This document shows positions 9,655-18,050 of a DNA stretch of 64,000 bases, piece after piece; the first letter of the stretch is position 1, and every line of letters starts with the position of its first letter. Position numbers and translations under genes: made by a program. This stretch comes from Modicisalibacter sp049808615 (lineage in GTDB: Bacteria > Pseudomonadota > Gammaproteobacteria > Pseudomonadales > Halomonadaceae): contig NZ_JBNCAN010000006.1 in assembly GCF_049808615.1 (NCBI RefSeq), forward strand, positions 1 through 64,000, written 5' to 3'. The notes below the pieces were generated by a model that was given only the letters and a program-made list of their open reading frames with translations, ran no database searches and was not told the DNA's origin.

Positions 9655-11232
9655 CTAGTCCTCTATGTTGATGTAGCGAAGCGGATGGACGTCGGTCGGT
9701 GTGGTCTGCCAACCGCTGATTCGTGGCGACACCAGGTGGGTGCTCACATAGTCGTACAGCGGCAGTAGCGCATAATCATCGAGCAGACGCTGTTCGGCCT
9801 GGGTCATCAGAGCGGCGCGCTTGTCTTCGTCGAGCTCTCGGGTGCTCTGTTCGACCAGAGCGTCGTAGCGGCCGTCCTGATAGCCGCTGCTCTTGCGCGC
9901 CGAGCCACCTTGAGCGTAGGCATTGAGAAAATCGTAGGGGTCGTCGACCGTAGCAACCATGCCGTAGCGGGCAACTTGAAACTGACCTTGATTGACGGTC
10001 GAGAAATGCACCGCAGCCTCGGCATTGATCAGCTCCACGTTGACACCCAGCTCTTTCCACATGGCCGCCACCGCGACGGCGATCTTCTTGTGATCCTCCA
10101 GAGTGTTGTAACGCAGCGTCAGATTCAGCGGTCGCTCCGGACCGTAACCCGCCTCCGTCATCAGCTGCTTGGCCCGGGCTTGGCGTTTCTCCATCGGCCA
10201 GTCCGCGAAAGACATCTTGCCTTGTGTGCCGCCGGCGGTGGCACGGGGCACGTACCAGTACGCCGAGCGTTGGCCCATGTCGAGAATCTGCTGGGTGATC
10301 ACATCTCGGCGCACCACCAGATTGAGCGCCTCGCGAACGCGCTTGTCCGCCAGCGGCTGACCCTCGCGCAGGTTGAACATGTAGAAGTACTCGGCTATCA
10401 GAGGGCCGACACGCAGGGCATCGCCAAGGTTGTCCTCGACCCAGGAGAAGCGCGATGCAGGAACGCTGGAATAGGCGATATCCAATGCCCCGGTGCGGAA
10501 ACGGTTGAGTGCTGAACCGGTATCTTCAATGGGATAAAACACCACGCCGTCGAGGGATACCTCATCGGCAGCGTAAAAGTGTGGATTCTTGGCAACCACG
10601 ATGCGCTCCTGAGGGCGCCACTCTTCGAGAGTGAAGGCACCGCTCGAGACCATGCGCCCCGAGTCGGTCCAGTCATCGCCCTGGGCTTCAAGAGCGTGCT
10701 CCGGCAGCGGTGCGGCTTCGCTCATCGCCAGTGCCTGCAGGAAATAGGCCGTGGGTTCGCTCAGATGGATGATCAGGGTGTGATCGCCGATGGCCTCCGC
10801 CCCGAGCGTGGACGGATCGGCGTTGCCGGTATTGATCGCCCGCCCATTGCGGATCGCGTAATAGAGCGTGGCGTTGTTGTTGGCGGTCGCGGGGGTCAGT
10901 AGCCGGCGCAGGGCGAAGACCGCATCATCAGCGGTGATCGGGACTCCGTCGGACCATTTGGCGCCACGCAGCTTGAACCTATAGGTCCTGCCATCGTCGC
11001 TGATCTGCCAGGACTCGGCCAGGCTCGGCACCAGGCTGCCATCGGCGGCGTACCCGATCAGACGATCGAACAGCGCCCGGGTGATCCGCGTCTCCCAGGT
11101 GCCATTGACCTTCTGGGGATCCAGGGTGCCGGGTTCGGCGCCGTTACCGACCCGCAGCGTAGCGCCTTGCACTACGCTGCTCATGGTCAGTGCCATCAAG
11201 CCCAGGCATATCTGACGACGAAAAGACATCAC
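9655..11232 (-). CDS. Second periplasmic oligopeptide-binding protein (OppA family)
   Basis: A 525-residue cluster-C solute-binding protein (SBP family 5). The signal peptide (MMSFRRQICLGLMALTMSSV, cleaved near QGA) leads into TLRVGNGAEPGTLDPQKVNG, the usual first strand of peptide-binding proteins. The mid-region LRGAKWSDGVPITADDAVFA matches the family signature. Its ATG overlaps the stop of the preceding oppA paralogue by ATGA. Both proteins end with an almost identical motif around LPLYDYVSTHLV, so they arose by duplication, but they differ clearly in sequence. Each probably feeds the same OppBC-DF machine with a different peptide set; this is inferred from the operon. Confidence 0.92.
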   Translation of the reverse strand: MMSFRRQICLGLMALTMSSVVQGATLRVGNGAEPGTLDPQKVNGTWETRITRALFDRLIGYAADGSLVPSLAESWQISDDGRTYRFKLRGAKWSDGVPITADDAVFALRRLLTPATANNNATLYYAIRNGRAINTGNADPSTLGAEAIGDHTLIIHLSEPTAYFLQALAMSEAAPLPEHALEAQGDDWTDSGRMVSSGAFTLEEWRPQERIVVAKNPHFYAADEVSLDGVVFYPIEDTGSALNRFRTGALDIAYSSVPASRFSWVEDNLGDALRVGPLIAEYFYMFNLREGQPLADKRVREALNLVVRRDVITQQILDMGQRSAYWYVPRATAGGTQGKMSFADWPMEKRQARAKQLMTEAGYGPERPLNLTLRYNTLEDHKKIAVAVAAMWKELGVNVELINAEAAVHFSTVNQGQFQVARYGMVATVDDPYDFLNAYAQGGSARKSSGYQDGRYDALVEQSTRELDEDKRAALMTQAEQRLLDDYALLPLYDYVSTHLVSPRISGWQTTPTDVHPLRYINIED

Positions 11233-12812
11233 TCTTCGAAGCTGATCCAGCGCGACGGATGATCATCGGAGACGTTATCCTCCCAACCGGTGAGCTTGGG
11301 ATTCACCAGATTGCGCGAAACATAATAGAGCAGCGGCACCAGGGCGTAGTCGTTCATGGCAAGCTGCTCCGCCTGCTCCAGAACCTTCTCGCGCTCCTCG
11401 GCGTCCAGGGTGGTGGAGGCCTTGTCCAGCAGCGCGTCGTACTCCGGATTGGAATAGGCACCGTAATTGTTGCCGACGCCGCTACGTAGCAGGGTCAGGA
11501 AGTTCTCGGCGTCGTTGTAGTCGGCGATCCAGCCCGCCCGGGCCACGTCGAAGTCGCCCTGAGCGATGGTCTGATAGTGTACCGTGGCCTCGGAATTGAC
11601 CATCTCGACGTTGACCCCCAGCGGGCGCCACATGGCGGCCATGGCCACGGCAATCTTCTTGTGCTCATCCGAGGTGTTGTAGCGCAGTCGGAGGTTAAGC
11701 GGATTGTTCGGGCCGTAGCCGGCGTCTTCGAGTAGTTTCTTGGCCTTCGCCATGCGCGCGTCCATGTCCTCGCTCAGCTTCATGGTCTGCACATCGTAGT
11801 TGTCGGTGCCCTTGGGCACGAAGGACTGTGAGGGCAGGAAGGTGCCGGCCATGATTTGCTTGGAGATCACGTTGCGCCGTGCCGCCAGGTTCAGCGCCTC
11901 GCGCACCCGCTTGTCTGCGGTGGGACGCCCCTCGCGATGATTGAGCACATAGTAGTAGGAGCCCAGATACGGGGCCATGTGGGTGGCGTCGGGCAGATTC
12001 TCTTTCAGCCATTGATAGCGGCTCGAGGGATAGTCGCGCAGGATGTCGAGCTCTCCGGCGCGAAAGCGCGAGATGCCCGCATTACGATCTTCCGTGGTGT
12101 GGTAGTTGACCTGATCAAGGGCGACCTGATCGGCCTCGTAGTACTCGGGATTCCTGACCGCCGTGATACGCGACTGCGAGACCCACTCGGTGGGTATGAA
12201 GGCGCCGTTGGTGGCGATGTTGTCGAGTTTCATCCAGCGGTCACCGTACTCCTCGGCGGTGTGCTTCGGCGCCGGATAGGCAGTGTAGTGGGTCAGGAGC
12301 TGAATGAAGTAGGGCGTCGGCGAATTGAGAGTGACCTCGAAGGTCTTGCCGTCATTGAGCGACTTCACGCCCAGCGCTTCGAGGGGCTTGTCGCCGACGT
12401 TGACCGCCTTGGCATTGACCACCGGGTAGAGCATGTAGGCATATTTGGAAGCGTTCTGCGGGTCGAGCATATTGCGCCAGCCGAACACGAAGTCCTCGGC
12501 GGTGACCGGCTCGCCGTCGGACCACTTGGCGCCTTCACGCATCTGGAAGGTATAGGTCTTGCCATCCTCGGAGACGTCCCAGGAGGTTGCCATGCCCGGC
12601 AGGATTTCCCCGTCTGGTGCCTTCTTGACCAGGCCTTCGTAGACGTCCATCAGCACTTGGGATTCCCACACCCCGCCAGAGACCTGGGAGGCATCGAAGG
12701 AGGCAAGCTCGCCCATGACGCCAAGATCCAGGGTCTGGGCGTAGCCAGGGAAGGCGGCAAGACTTGAAGAGAGCGCCAAGGCGCCGAGAAGCGAACGTCG
12801 AAAGGGTAGCAT
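11229..12812 (-). CDS. oppA: Periplasmic oligopeptide-binding protein OppA (first of two)
   Basis: A 527-residue SBP family 5 protein and first gene of the operon. The signal peptide ends near GYAQT, and no lipobox Cys is present, so it should be a soluble periplasmic protein. Family landmarks include TFQMREGAKWSDGEPVTAEDF and the final GWEDNVSDDHPSRW. OppA proteins enclose peptides of two to five or more residues between two lobes and deliver them to OppBC. The gene starts 303 bp from the divergent prfB. Its leader carries two short inverted repeats, described with the intergenic region. Confidence 0.92.
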   Translation of the reverse strand: MLPFRRSLLGALALSSSLAAFPGYAQTLDLGVMGELASFDASQVSGGVWESQVLMDVYEGLVKKAPDGEILPGMATSWDVSEDGKTYTFQMREGAKWSDGEPVTAEDFVFGWRNMLDPQNASKYAYMLYPVVNAKAVNVGDKPLEALGVKSLNDGKTFEVTLNSPTPYFIQLLTHYTAYPAPKHTAEEYGDRWMKLDNIATNGAFIPTEWVSQSRITAVRNPEYYEADQVALDQVNYHTTEDRNAGISRFRAGELDILRDYPSSRYQWLKENLPDATHMAPYLGSYYYVLNHREGRPTADKRVREALNLAARRNVISKQIMAGTFLPSQSFVPKGTDNYDVQTMKLSEDMDARMAKAKKLLEDAGYGPNNPLNLRLRYNTSDEHKKIAVAMAAMWRPLGVNVEMVNSEATVHYQTIAQGDFDVARAGWIADYNDAENFLTLLRSGVGNNYGAYSNPEYDALLDKASTTLDAEEREKVLEQAEQLAMNDYALVPLLYYVSRNLVNPKLTGWEDNVSDDHPSRWISFEE

Positions 12813-13115
12813 GGTGTCATCCTTGTTGATGTTGTCCTAAAGACACTCGTCAGTAAGTTCGTACTGACAAAGACTTGTCTTTTCTAATCTTCTCTCTTCA
12901 GAAACATGGTTGTCTATGGCGAATGTGCCACAGGGTATTCCACTATCGTAGTACATTTCTGGTAGTAAAAATCGCTGTGAGCGCGATTGGCGAATGCCGG
13001 TGACGCGGTACGCAGGATGACGGTCAAGCGCCGGTTGGCTACAATGGACCGCCTTTGACCCGTCTTTTGATACGCCTTTTGATACGTTCATGCGGCACGC
13101 TAAAACAGGATCACC
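12813..13115. promoter_or_regulatory. Divergent control region between oppA and prfB
   Basis: For prfB, ATGACG (13017-13022) and TACAAT (13040-13045) are 17 bp apart and end about 70 bp before the ATG, a plausible sigma-70 promoter. On the oppA side, the leader contains the inverted repeat GTCAGT/ACTGAC (12849-12854, 12863-12868) and the palindrome AAGACTTGTCTT just beyond it. These could be operator or leader-hairpin elements for the peptide importer. I see no convincing oppA promoter hexamers. Confidence 0.5.
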
Positions 13116-14214
13116 ATGCAAGAGATCAATCCGATCAATAACCTCATCAAGGACCTGTCCGAACGGACGGATGTCCTGAGGGGGTATCTTTGACTATGCC
13201 GAAAAGAAAGACCGGCTAGAGGAAGTCACACGAGAACTCGAGAATCCCGATGTCTGGAACGATCCGGACTACGCTCAGAAACTGGGCAAGGAGCGCGCTC
13301 GCCTGGAACAGATCGTTGCCACCATCGATGAACTCGATCAAGGGCTGACCGACAATGCCGATCTGCTCGAGCTGGCGGTGATGGAAGAGGATGAAGGCAC
13401 CGTCGAGGAGGTCAGCAAGGAGCTTGGCCAACTCGAGGCAGCGCTGGAGAAGCTCGAATTCCGGCGCATGTTCGCCGGCGAGATGGATGCCAATAACGCC
13501 TATCTCGATATCCAGGCCGGCTCCGGCGGTACCGAGGCCCAGGATTGGGGCAACATGCTGTTGCGTATGTACTTACGCTGGGCCGAACACCACGGCTTCA
13601 AAGCCGATATCGTCGAACTCTCCGCCGGTGAGGTGGCGGGCATCAAGTCGGCGACGGTCCATGTTCAAGGCGATTATGCCTTTGGCTGGCTGCGTACCGA
13701 GACCGGGGTGCATCGTCTGGTACGCAAAAGCCCCTTCGATTCCGGCGGGCGCCGGCACACGTCCTTTGCCTCGGTATTCCTGTCGCCGGAGATCGATGAC
13801 AGCTTCGAGGTCGATATCAACCCAGCGGACCTGCGCACCGACACCTATCGCTCCAGCGGCGCCGGCGGTCAGCATGTCAATACCACGGATTCGGCGGTGC
13901 GGATCACCCATGAGCCTAGCGGTATCGTGGTCTCCTGCCAGAGTCAGCGTAGTCAGCACGCCAACCGCGATTTCGCAATGAAACAGCTCAAGGCGAAGTT
14001 GTGGGAACTGGAAATGCAAAAGCGCAACGAGGCCAAGCAGCAGGCCGAGGACAGCAAGTCGGATATCGGCTGGGGCAGCCAGATTCGCTCCTACGTGCTC
14101 GACGATCAGCGCATCAAGGATCTGCGCACCGGGGTGCAGACCAGCAATTGCGAGAAGGTCCTCGACGGTGACCTGGACCAGTTCATCGTGGCCAGCTTGA
14201 AACAAGGGTTGTAG
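13116..14214 (+). CDS. prfB: Peptide chain release factor 2 (RF2), read through a programmed +1 frameshift
   Basis: RF2 recognises UGA and UAA stop codons and triggers peptide release. The gene is split: codons 1-25 are read from the ATG at 13116, followed by an in-frame TGA at 13191; a +1 shift on CTT continues at 13192 to the TAG at 14212-14214. The joined product is 365 residues, exactly the E. coli length. The stop-recognition tripeptide SPF appears in RKSPFDSGGRRHTSF and the catalytic GGQ in SGAGGQHVNTTDSAV. The gene is intact despite looking interrupted and should not be called a pseudogene. lysS follows, as in E. coli, but with a structured 176-bp gap. Confidence 0.98.
13179..13193 (+). 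promoter_or_regulatory. RF2 programmed +1 frameshift signal
   Basis: The internal Shine-Dalgarno-like AGGGGG (13179-13184), then TAT, the slippery CTT (13188-13190), and TGAC. This is the classical autoregulatory site: when RF2 is scarce the ribosome pauses at TGA and slips +1 to make more RF2. Confidence 0.97.
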
Positions 14215-14222
14215 AACCTGTT

Positions 14223-14321
14223 GCGCTTGCCGAATACCGCGTTGGACCTCGCCTCAAAATGCTCATTGACACCCCAGTCAACTGCGCTTTCTCGCCGAGG
14301 TCCGCCTTGTCTCGGCGGCGC
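14223..14321. repeat. Nested three-stem intergenic element, copy 1 (prfB-lysS gap)
   Basis: Three nested inverted repeats. Outer: GCGCTTGCCGA (14223-14233) with TCGGCGGCGC (14312-14321), two bulged bases. Middle: GGACCTCG (14244-14251) with CGAGGTCC (14296-14303), perfect. Inner: TGAC (14267-14270) with GTCA (14277-14280). Unpaired blocks AATGCTCAT (14258-14266) and AACTGCGCTT (14280-14289) flank the inner stem. A second copy at 30988-31105 has the same blocks and layout but different stem sequences. Whether it acts as RNA or as a mobile DNA repeat is unknown. Confidence 0.65.
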
Positions 14322-14390
14322 TCACGACGGTTCCGAGAGTTTGGATGGAACAGTTTTCGTATTTGAGACTTTTTACTCACAGGCAGAGCA

Positions 14391-15911
14391 ATGGCGAATC
14401 AGGATTCCCCTCAGCAGGATGAAAACCATCTGATCGCGGAGCGCCGGGCCAAGCTGGCCGCGCGTCGCGAGCGGGCCGCCGAGCAGGGCGGCAGTGCCTT
14501 TCCCAACGACTTTCGCCGCGACAGCCTGGCGGCCGAGTTGCAAGCGGAGTTGGGGGAATTCGACAAGGCCGAGCTGGAGAGCCGCAATCGTCAGGCCGCG
14601 GTGGCCGGGCGTATTCTCAGAAAGCGCGGTCCGTTCCTGGTGATTCAGGACGTTTCGGGTCAGATTCAGCTCTATGTCGGCAAGAAGGGATTGCCGGACG
14701 AGGTGCTCGAAGACATCAAAGGCTGGGACATCGGAGATATCGTCGCCGCGCGTGGACCGGTACACAAGTCCGGCAAGGGCGATTTGTACGTGATGATGAT
14801 CGAGGCGAAGCTGTTGACCAAGAGTCTGCGCCCGCTACCGGACAAGTTTCATGGTCTGACCGACATGGAGGCGCGCTATCGCCAGCGCTATGTGGATCTG
14901 ATCATGAATCCGGACTCTCGGCGTGCCTTCGAGGTGCGCGCCGGAGTGATCTCGTCGATTCGTCGCTTCTTCGAGGCACGGGGTTTCATGGAGGTCGAGA
15001 CGCCGATGCTGCAGCCGATCCCCGGCGGTGCGGTGGCGCGTCCATTCATTACGCACCACAATGCGCTGGACATCGATATGTACCTGCGCATCGCGCCGGA
15101 ACTGTATCTCAAGCGTCTGGTGGTAGGCGGCTTCGAACGGGTCTTCGAGATCAATCGCAACTTCCGTAACGAAGGGTTGTCGACCCGGCACAATCCCGAG
15201 TTCACCATGCTGGAATTCTACTGGGCCTATGCGGACTATCATGATCTTCTCGATCTCACCGAGGAGATGGTTCGCCAGGTTGCGCAGGAAGTATTGAATA
15301 CCAGTGTATTGACCTATCAGGGCACCGAGTATGACCTCGGTCAGCCGTTTAAGCGTCTGACAATGCGCCAGGCGATTCTCGAGCACGGCGGGCAGTTGGA
15401 TCAGCCCATCGGGGAGAGCGATATCGATCTCTTCGATGCGGCCCAAGCCACTGCCAGGCGTCTGGGAATCGCGGTCAAGGAAGGTTGGGGACTGGGCAAG
15501 CTGCAGACCGAGATCTTCGAGGAGGTCGCCGAATCGAAGCTCGACCAGCCGACCTTCATCACCGAATATCCGGCCGAGGTCAGCCCGCTAGCACGACGCA
15601 ACGACGCCAACCCCTTTGTCACGGATCGCTTCGAGTTCTTCGTTGGCGGCCGCGAGATTGCCAATGGCTTCTCGGAGCTCAATGATGCCGAGGATCAGGT
15701 GGAACGCTTCAAGGCTCAGGTAGCCGAGAAGGACGCCGGCGATCTGGAGGCGATGTATTATGATGCGGACTATGTGCGCGCGCTGGAATACGGCTTGCCG
15801 CCGACCGCGGGGGAAGGCATCGGCATCGACCGGTTGGTGATGCTGTTTACCGATAGCCCGTCGATTCGGGATGTGTTGCTGTTCCCGGCTATGCGCCCCG
15901 AGGTGGAGTGA
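14391..15911 (+). CDS. lysS: Lysyl-tRNA synthetase, class II
   Basis: A 506-residue enzyme that charges tRNA-Lys with lysine, using ATP. An N-terminal OB-fold anticodon-binding domain (about residues 60-150, with GRILRKRGPFLVIQD) precedes the class II catalytic core: motif 1 around FMEVETPML, motif 2 in FRNEGLSTRHNPEFTMLEFY, and motif 3 in GIGIDRLVMLFTD. The length matches bacterial LysS (about 505). The ATG has a weak ribosome-binding site (GCAGAG). The first 35 residues are charged and low in complexity. It follows prfB on the same strand, but the structured element between them may give it separate control. Confidence 0.97.
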   Translation: MANQDSPQQDENHLIAERRAKLAARRERAAEQGGSAFPNDFRRDSLAAELQAELGEFDKAELESRNRQAAVAGRILRKRGPFLVIQDVSGQIQLYVGKKGLPDEVLEDIKGWDIGDIVAARGPVHKSGKGDLYVMMIEAKLLTKSLRPLPDKFHGLTDMEARYRQRYVDLIMNPDSRRAFEVRAGVISSIRRFFEARGFMEVETPMLQPIPGGAVARPFITHHNALDIDMYLRIAPELYLKRLVVGGFERVFEINRNFRNEGLSTRHNPEFTMLEFYWAYADYHDLLDLTEEMVRQVAQEVLNTSVLTYQGTEYDLGQPFKRLTMRQAILEHGGQLDQPIGESDIDLFDAAQATARRLGIAVKEGWGLGKLQTEIFEEVAESKLDQPTFITEYPAEVSPLARRNDANPFVTDRFEFFVGGREIANGFSELNDAEDQVERFKAQVAEKDAGDLEAMYYDADYVRALEYGLPPTAGEGIGIDRLVMLFTDSPSIRDVLLFPAMRPEVE

Positions 15912-15942
15912 AAGGGCTGCGCTTGTCTACGGATTGATTATT

Positions 15943-16041
15943 GGCTTGGGGCAGGGCGTCGCGAACACGCTGTGAACCCCTCCTTGGGCGCTCCTTTTTT
16001 CATCCCTGAAAAAAGAGGTTCGCTTTGCACGGCCCCAAGCC
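15943..16041. repeat. Nested foldback element downstream of lysS
   Basis: Outer perfect 10-bp stem GGCTTGGGGC (15943-15952) with GCCCCAAGCC (16032-16041). Middle stem GCGAAC (15961-15966) with GTTCGC (16018-16023). Inner 8-bp stem TTTTTTCA (15995-16002) with TGAAAAAA (16007-16014), loop TCCC. Total about 99 nt. It may also serve as the lysS terminator through the T-rich inner arm, but the layered architecture is more than a terminator needs. Confidence 0.65.
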
Positions 16042-16147
16042 GCCAAGAGTTTGATCAATCTTGTCGTTGGACGATGGTAACCCGTTGCACTTGCGCCCAT
16101 AATGAGCATCGTTTCGATGTCGAGGCGCGTATGTCGAGGAGAGTCCG

Positions 16148-16534
16148 ATGAAACTGCTCAACCGCTCAGCCCTGAGCGTCAAGCCCACCCAGGCGTTCGT
16201 CGACTGGATCAACTCGCTGGAACCCACGGTCGGCGACGATGATCTGACTCTCGATGATATTGATCGCGAAAGCACTGTTTATCTGATTCCCGAGATGGAC
16301 AGTCCGGAAGCGCTTTCCGCCTTTGTGCGCGAACGCCACACGGAAATTCTTGAGAGCGAGCTGCGTGCCTGGGAAGAGGACGAGCGCCAGTGGCCGGAAA
16401 CTCACGACTGGTCGCTGTTCCAACGCTTTCTCCGAGTCGAGTACAGCTTTCTGGCGGTCGATCTGGATGACGAAACCCCGCTGGAGATTGCCGAAATAGA
16501 CGATGCGCTGCTGCTGGATGCGGAGCAGGACTAA
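16148..16534 (+). CDS. Conserved hypothetical acidic protein, 128 residues
   Basis: The ATG follows an AGGAGAG ribosome-binding site. The product is strongly acidic, particularly its tail (DLDDETPLEIAEIDDALLLD), and has no signal peptide or membrane segment, so it should be cytosolic. The opening MKLLNRSALSVKPTQAFVDW resembles that of conserved gammaproteobacterial hypotheticals from pseudomonads, as far as I can recall. Aromatic residues cluster around DWSLFQRFLRVEYSFLAV. I do not recognise a catalytic motif. Its neighbours are lysS upstream and bolA downstream, which give no firm clue. Confidence 0.75.
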   Translation: MKLLNRSALSVKPTQAFVDWINSLEPTVGDDDLTLDDIDRESTVYLIPEMDSPEALSAFVRERHTEILESELRAWEEDERQWPETHDWSLFQRFLRVEYSFLAVDLDDETPLEIAEIDDALLLDAEQD

Positions 16535-16579
16535 CGACGCCAGGTCAACCTGTTTTGTGAACAACGGCCTTCAGTTCCT

Positions 16580-16598
16580 AGCCCGGTCTTGCCGGGCT
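16580..16598 (+). terminator. Terminator-like hairpin after the 128-residue hypothetical
   Basis: AGCCCGG (16580-16586) pairs with CCGGGCT (16592-16598) across a 5-nt loop, followed by TTCCTC, a weak T-tract. It lies in the 308-bp gap 16535-16842. The rest of that gap holds an open frame running into bolA without a credible start, and a TACAAT that could be a bolA -10 box but lacks a -35 partner. Confidence 0.55.
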
Positions 16599-16842
16599 TC
16601 CTCATGTTTCGAACCGACTTTTCGGAACAAGATCCAGTCTTGTGTCTGCTTAGAACTCTGGTGGCAACCCTGGCAACGTGCATATCGCCTTATGGCTAGG
16701 AGTGGCCGTCTTGCTGATGGCATTGCTCGGTGCGTGGCAAAGAGACCGTGGGCAAGTCATCGTCCGGAGTGGAATGAGGCGTTACAATGAGGCTTCTCAA
16801 AGCGCCAAACAATGGATGGCCAAGCGAATGGAGGTCGATTCC

Positions 16843-17151
16843 ATGAGTGTTCAGGCACGTATCGAAGACAAGCTGCAGACGCTCGATCCCGACTATCTTA
16901 CGGTCGAGAATGAAAGCCATATGCACAGCGTACCACCCAATTCCGAGGCGCATTTCAAGGTAACCCTGTCTTCATCGCGTTTTCAGGGGCTGATGCCCGT
17001 CAAGCGCCATCAACAGATCTATGCTGTCCTGGCCGACGAATTGGCAGGGCCGGTGCATGCGCTGGCGTTGCATCTGTACACGCCTCAGGAGTGGGCCGCT
17101 CGGGGTGGTGCCAGCCCCGACTCTCCCAACTGCCGTGGTGGTGGTCGCTAG
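16843..17151 (+). CDS. bolA: BolA-family protein
   Basis: A 102-residue BolA protein. BolA proteins have a KH-like fold, often pair with monothiol glutaredoxins around a [2Fe-2S] cluster, and influence morphology and stress responses. Diagnostic features are the internal ENESHMHSVPPNSEAHFKV, containing the conserved His residues, and RHQQIYAVLADEL leading to HALALHLYTPQEW. I placed the start at the ATG preceded by GGAGG (16830). The frame is open further upstream and would add a hydrophobic segment, but that is not a BolA feature. The stop TAG overlaps the GTG of the next gene by one base. Confidence 0.93.
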   Translation: MSVQARIEDKLQTLDPDYLTVENESHMHSVPPNSEAHFKVTLSSSRFQGLMPVKRHQQIYAVLADELAGPVHALALHLYTPQEWAARGGASPDSPNCRGGGR

Positions 17152-18050
17152 TGATCGGCGAACCGCAGCGTTCGCAATATCTCGAGGCCATGGGCTTGAC
17201 CGCCTGGGTCAGTCGTTATCGGCTGCCCAATGCGGCGCCCACGCTGCAGTGCGAGTGGCTCGAGCCCGAGACGCCGCTGATTCAACCTCCGGCTCAGCGC
17301 CTACAGGCATTGCTTGGTCAGGCGTCGCGCGAAGAGGCACCGCTCAAGGGAGGCCAGGAGCAGCCTGTATCGTCACCGGCAGCATCAACCTCGTCAGCCT
17401 TATCCCCGGCCTTGCCACCGCGTCATGCACGGCGTGCTCGGGCGTTGCTTGGTGACAGTAACGATGACGGCGATGAGGTGATTGAATCCAGCGCCAAGCC
17501 ATCCTCGGGTGGCGTGCCCACCGACGCTGCGAATGCCGTCAACCAGGCGACTCAATCGTCTCTACGCTTTTCGTTACAGATTGCCGCCCTGGATGGTCGT
17601 TGGTTGGTGATGTTACCAGGGCGTGCGTCGGTAGCTGGCTTGGCCAGGAATCTGTTGAATAATCTTCTGCAGGCGGCGCATATCACCCCGGGCACGGCAC
17701 TCGACTTCCAGGCCTTCGATTGGCCGATGATGGAAGGATTGCCCGTCGAGACACCGTTGGAAGAGGCGCAGGATGGACTGCGCGCCTTCGTCGAGGGTCG
17801 TCGTCGGCGTGGCTGGCGGCCCGAGCGCCTGTTGATTTTTGGTCAGGATGACACCCTGAACACGGTGCTGGATTTGCAGGGTCGATATTGTCGCTTGCTG
17901 GACGTTCCCGGCTGGCAAGGCCCGTCGTTACAGTCGCTCTCTCAATCCGTGGATGAAAAGCGTGCATTGTGGCCGCTGCTGATCGAATGGCGCCAGGCTT
18001 GGCATGAGGCTGCGCAAGGCGCGCAGGGTGGCGATGACGCTGCGACTTGA
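17151..18050 (+). CDS. HolD-like protein (candidate DNA polymerase III psi subunit), extended
   Basis: 299 residues from a GTG that overlaps the bolA stop (TAGTG). The N-terminus SQYLEAMGLTAWVSRYRLP resembles the start of DNA polymerase III psi (HolD), the segment that binds chi. The C-terminus has PSLQSLSQSVDEKRALWPLL, close in pattern to the last helix of HolD. The following gene is rimI, the partner of holD in E. coli. HolD is about 137 residues there; here a Pro/Ala/Ser-rich linker of roughly 100 residues separates the two conserved ends. The assignment rests on weak similarity plus synteny, so it is tentative. Confidence 0.45.
   Translation: MIGEPQRSQYLEAMGLTAWVSRYRLPNAAPTLQCEWLEPETPLIQPPAQRLQALLGQASREEAPLKGGQEQPVSSPAASTSSALSPALPPRHARRARALLGDSNDDGDEVIESSAKPSSGGVPTDAANAVNQATQSSLRFSLQIAALDGRWLVMLPGRASVAGLARNLLNNLLQAAHITPGTALDFQAFDWPMMEGLPVETPLEEAQDGLRAFVEGRRRRGWRPERLLIFGQDDTLNTVLDLQGRYCRLLDVPGWQGPSLQSLSQSVDEKRALWPLLIEWRQAWHEAAQGAQGGDDAAT

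Noticed and set aside
12837..13121. 94-codon minus-strand frame between oppA and prfB
   Set aside because: It runs across the oppA leader and the prfB promoter and start codon, and has no ribosome-binding site or homology pattern.
16678..16842. In-frame hydrophobic extension upstream of bolA
   Set aside because: It is open but BolA proteins do not carry a membrane segment; GGAGG sits directly before the ATG at 16843. A frame at 16503-16790 has no better claim.
17091..17150. Earlier GTG start for the HolD-like gene
   Set aside because: It would overlap bolA by about 60 bp with codons unlike the family; the GTG at 17151, overlapping the bolA stop, fits the HolD N-terminus.
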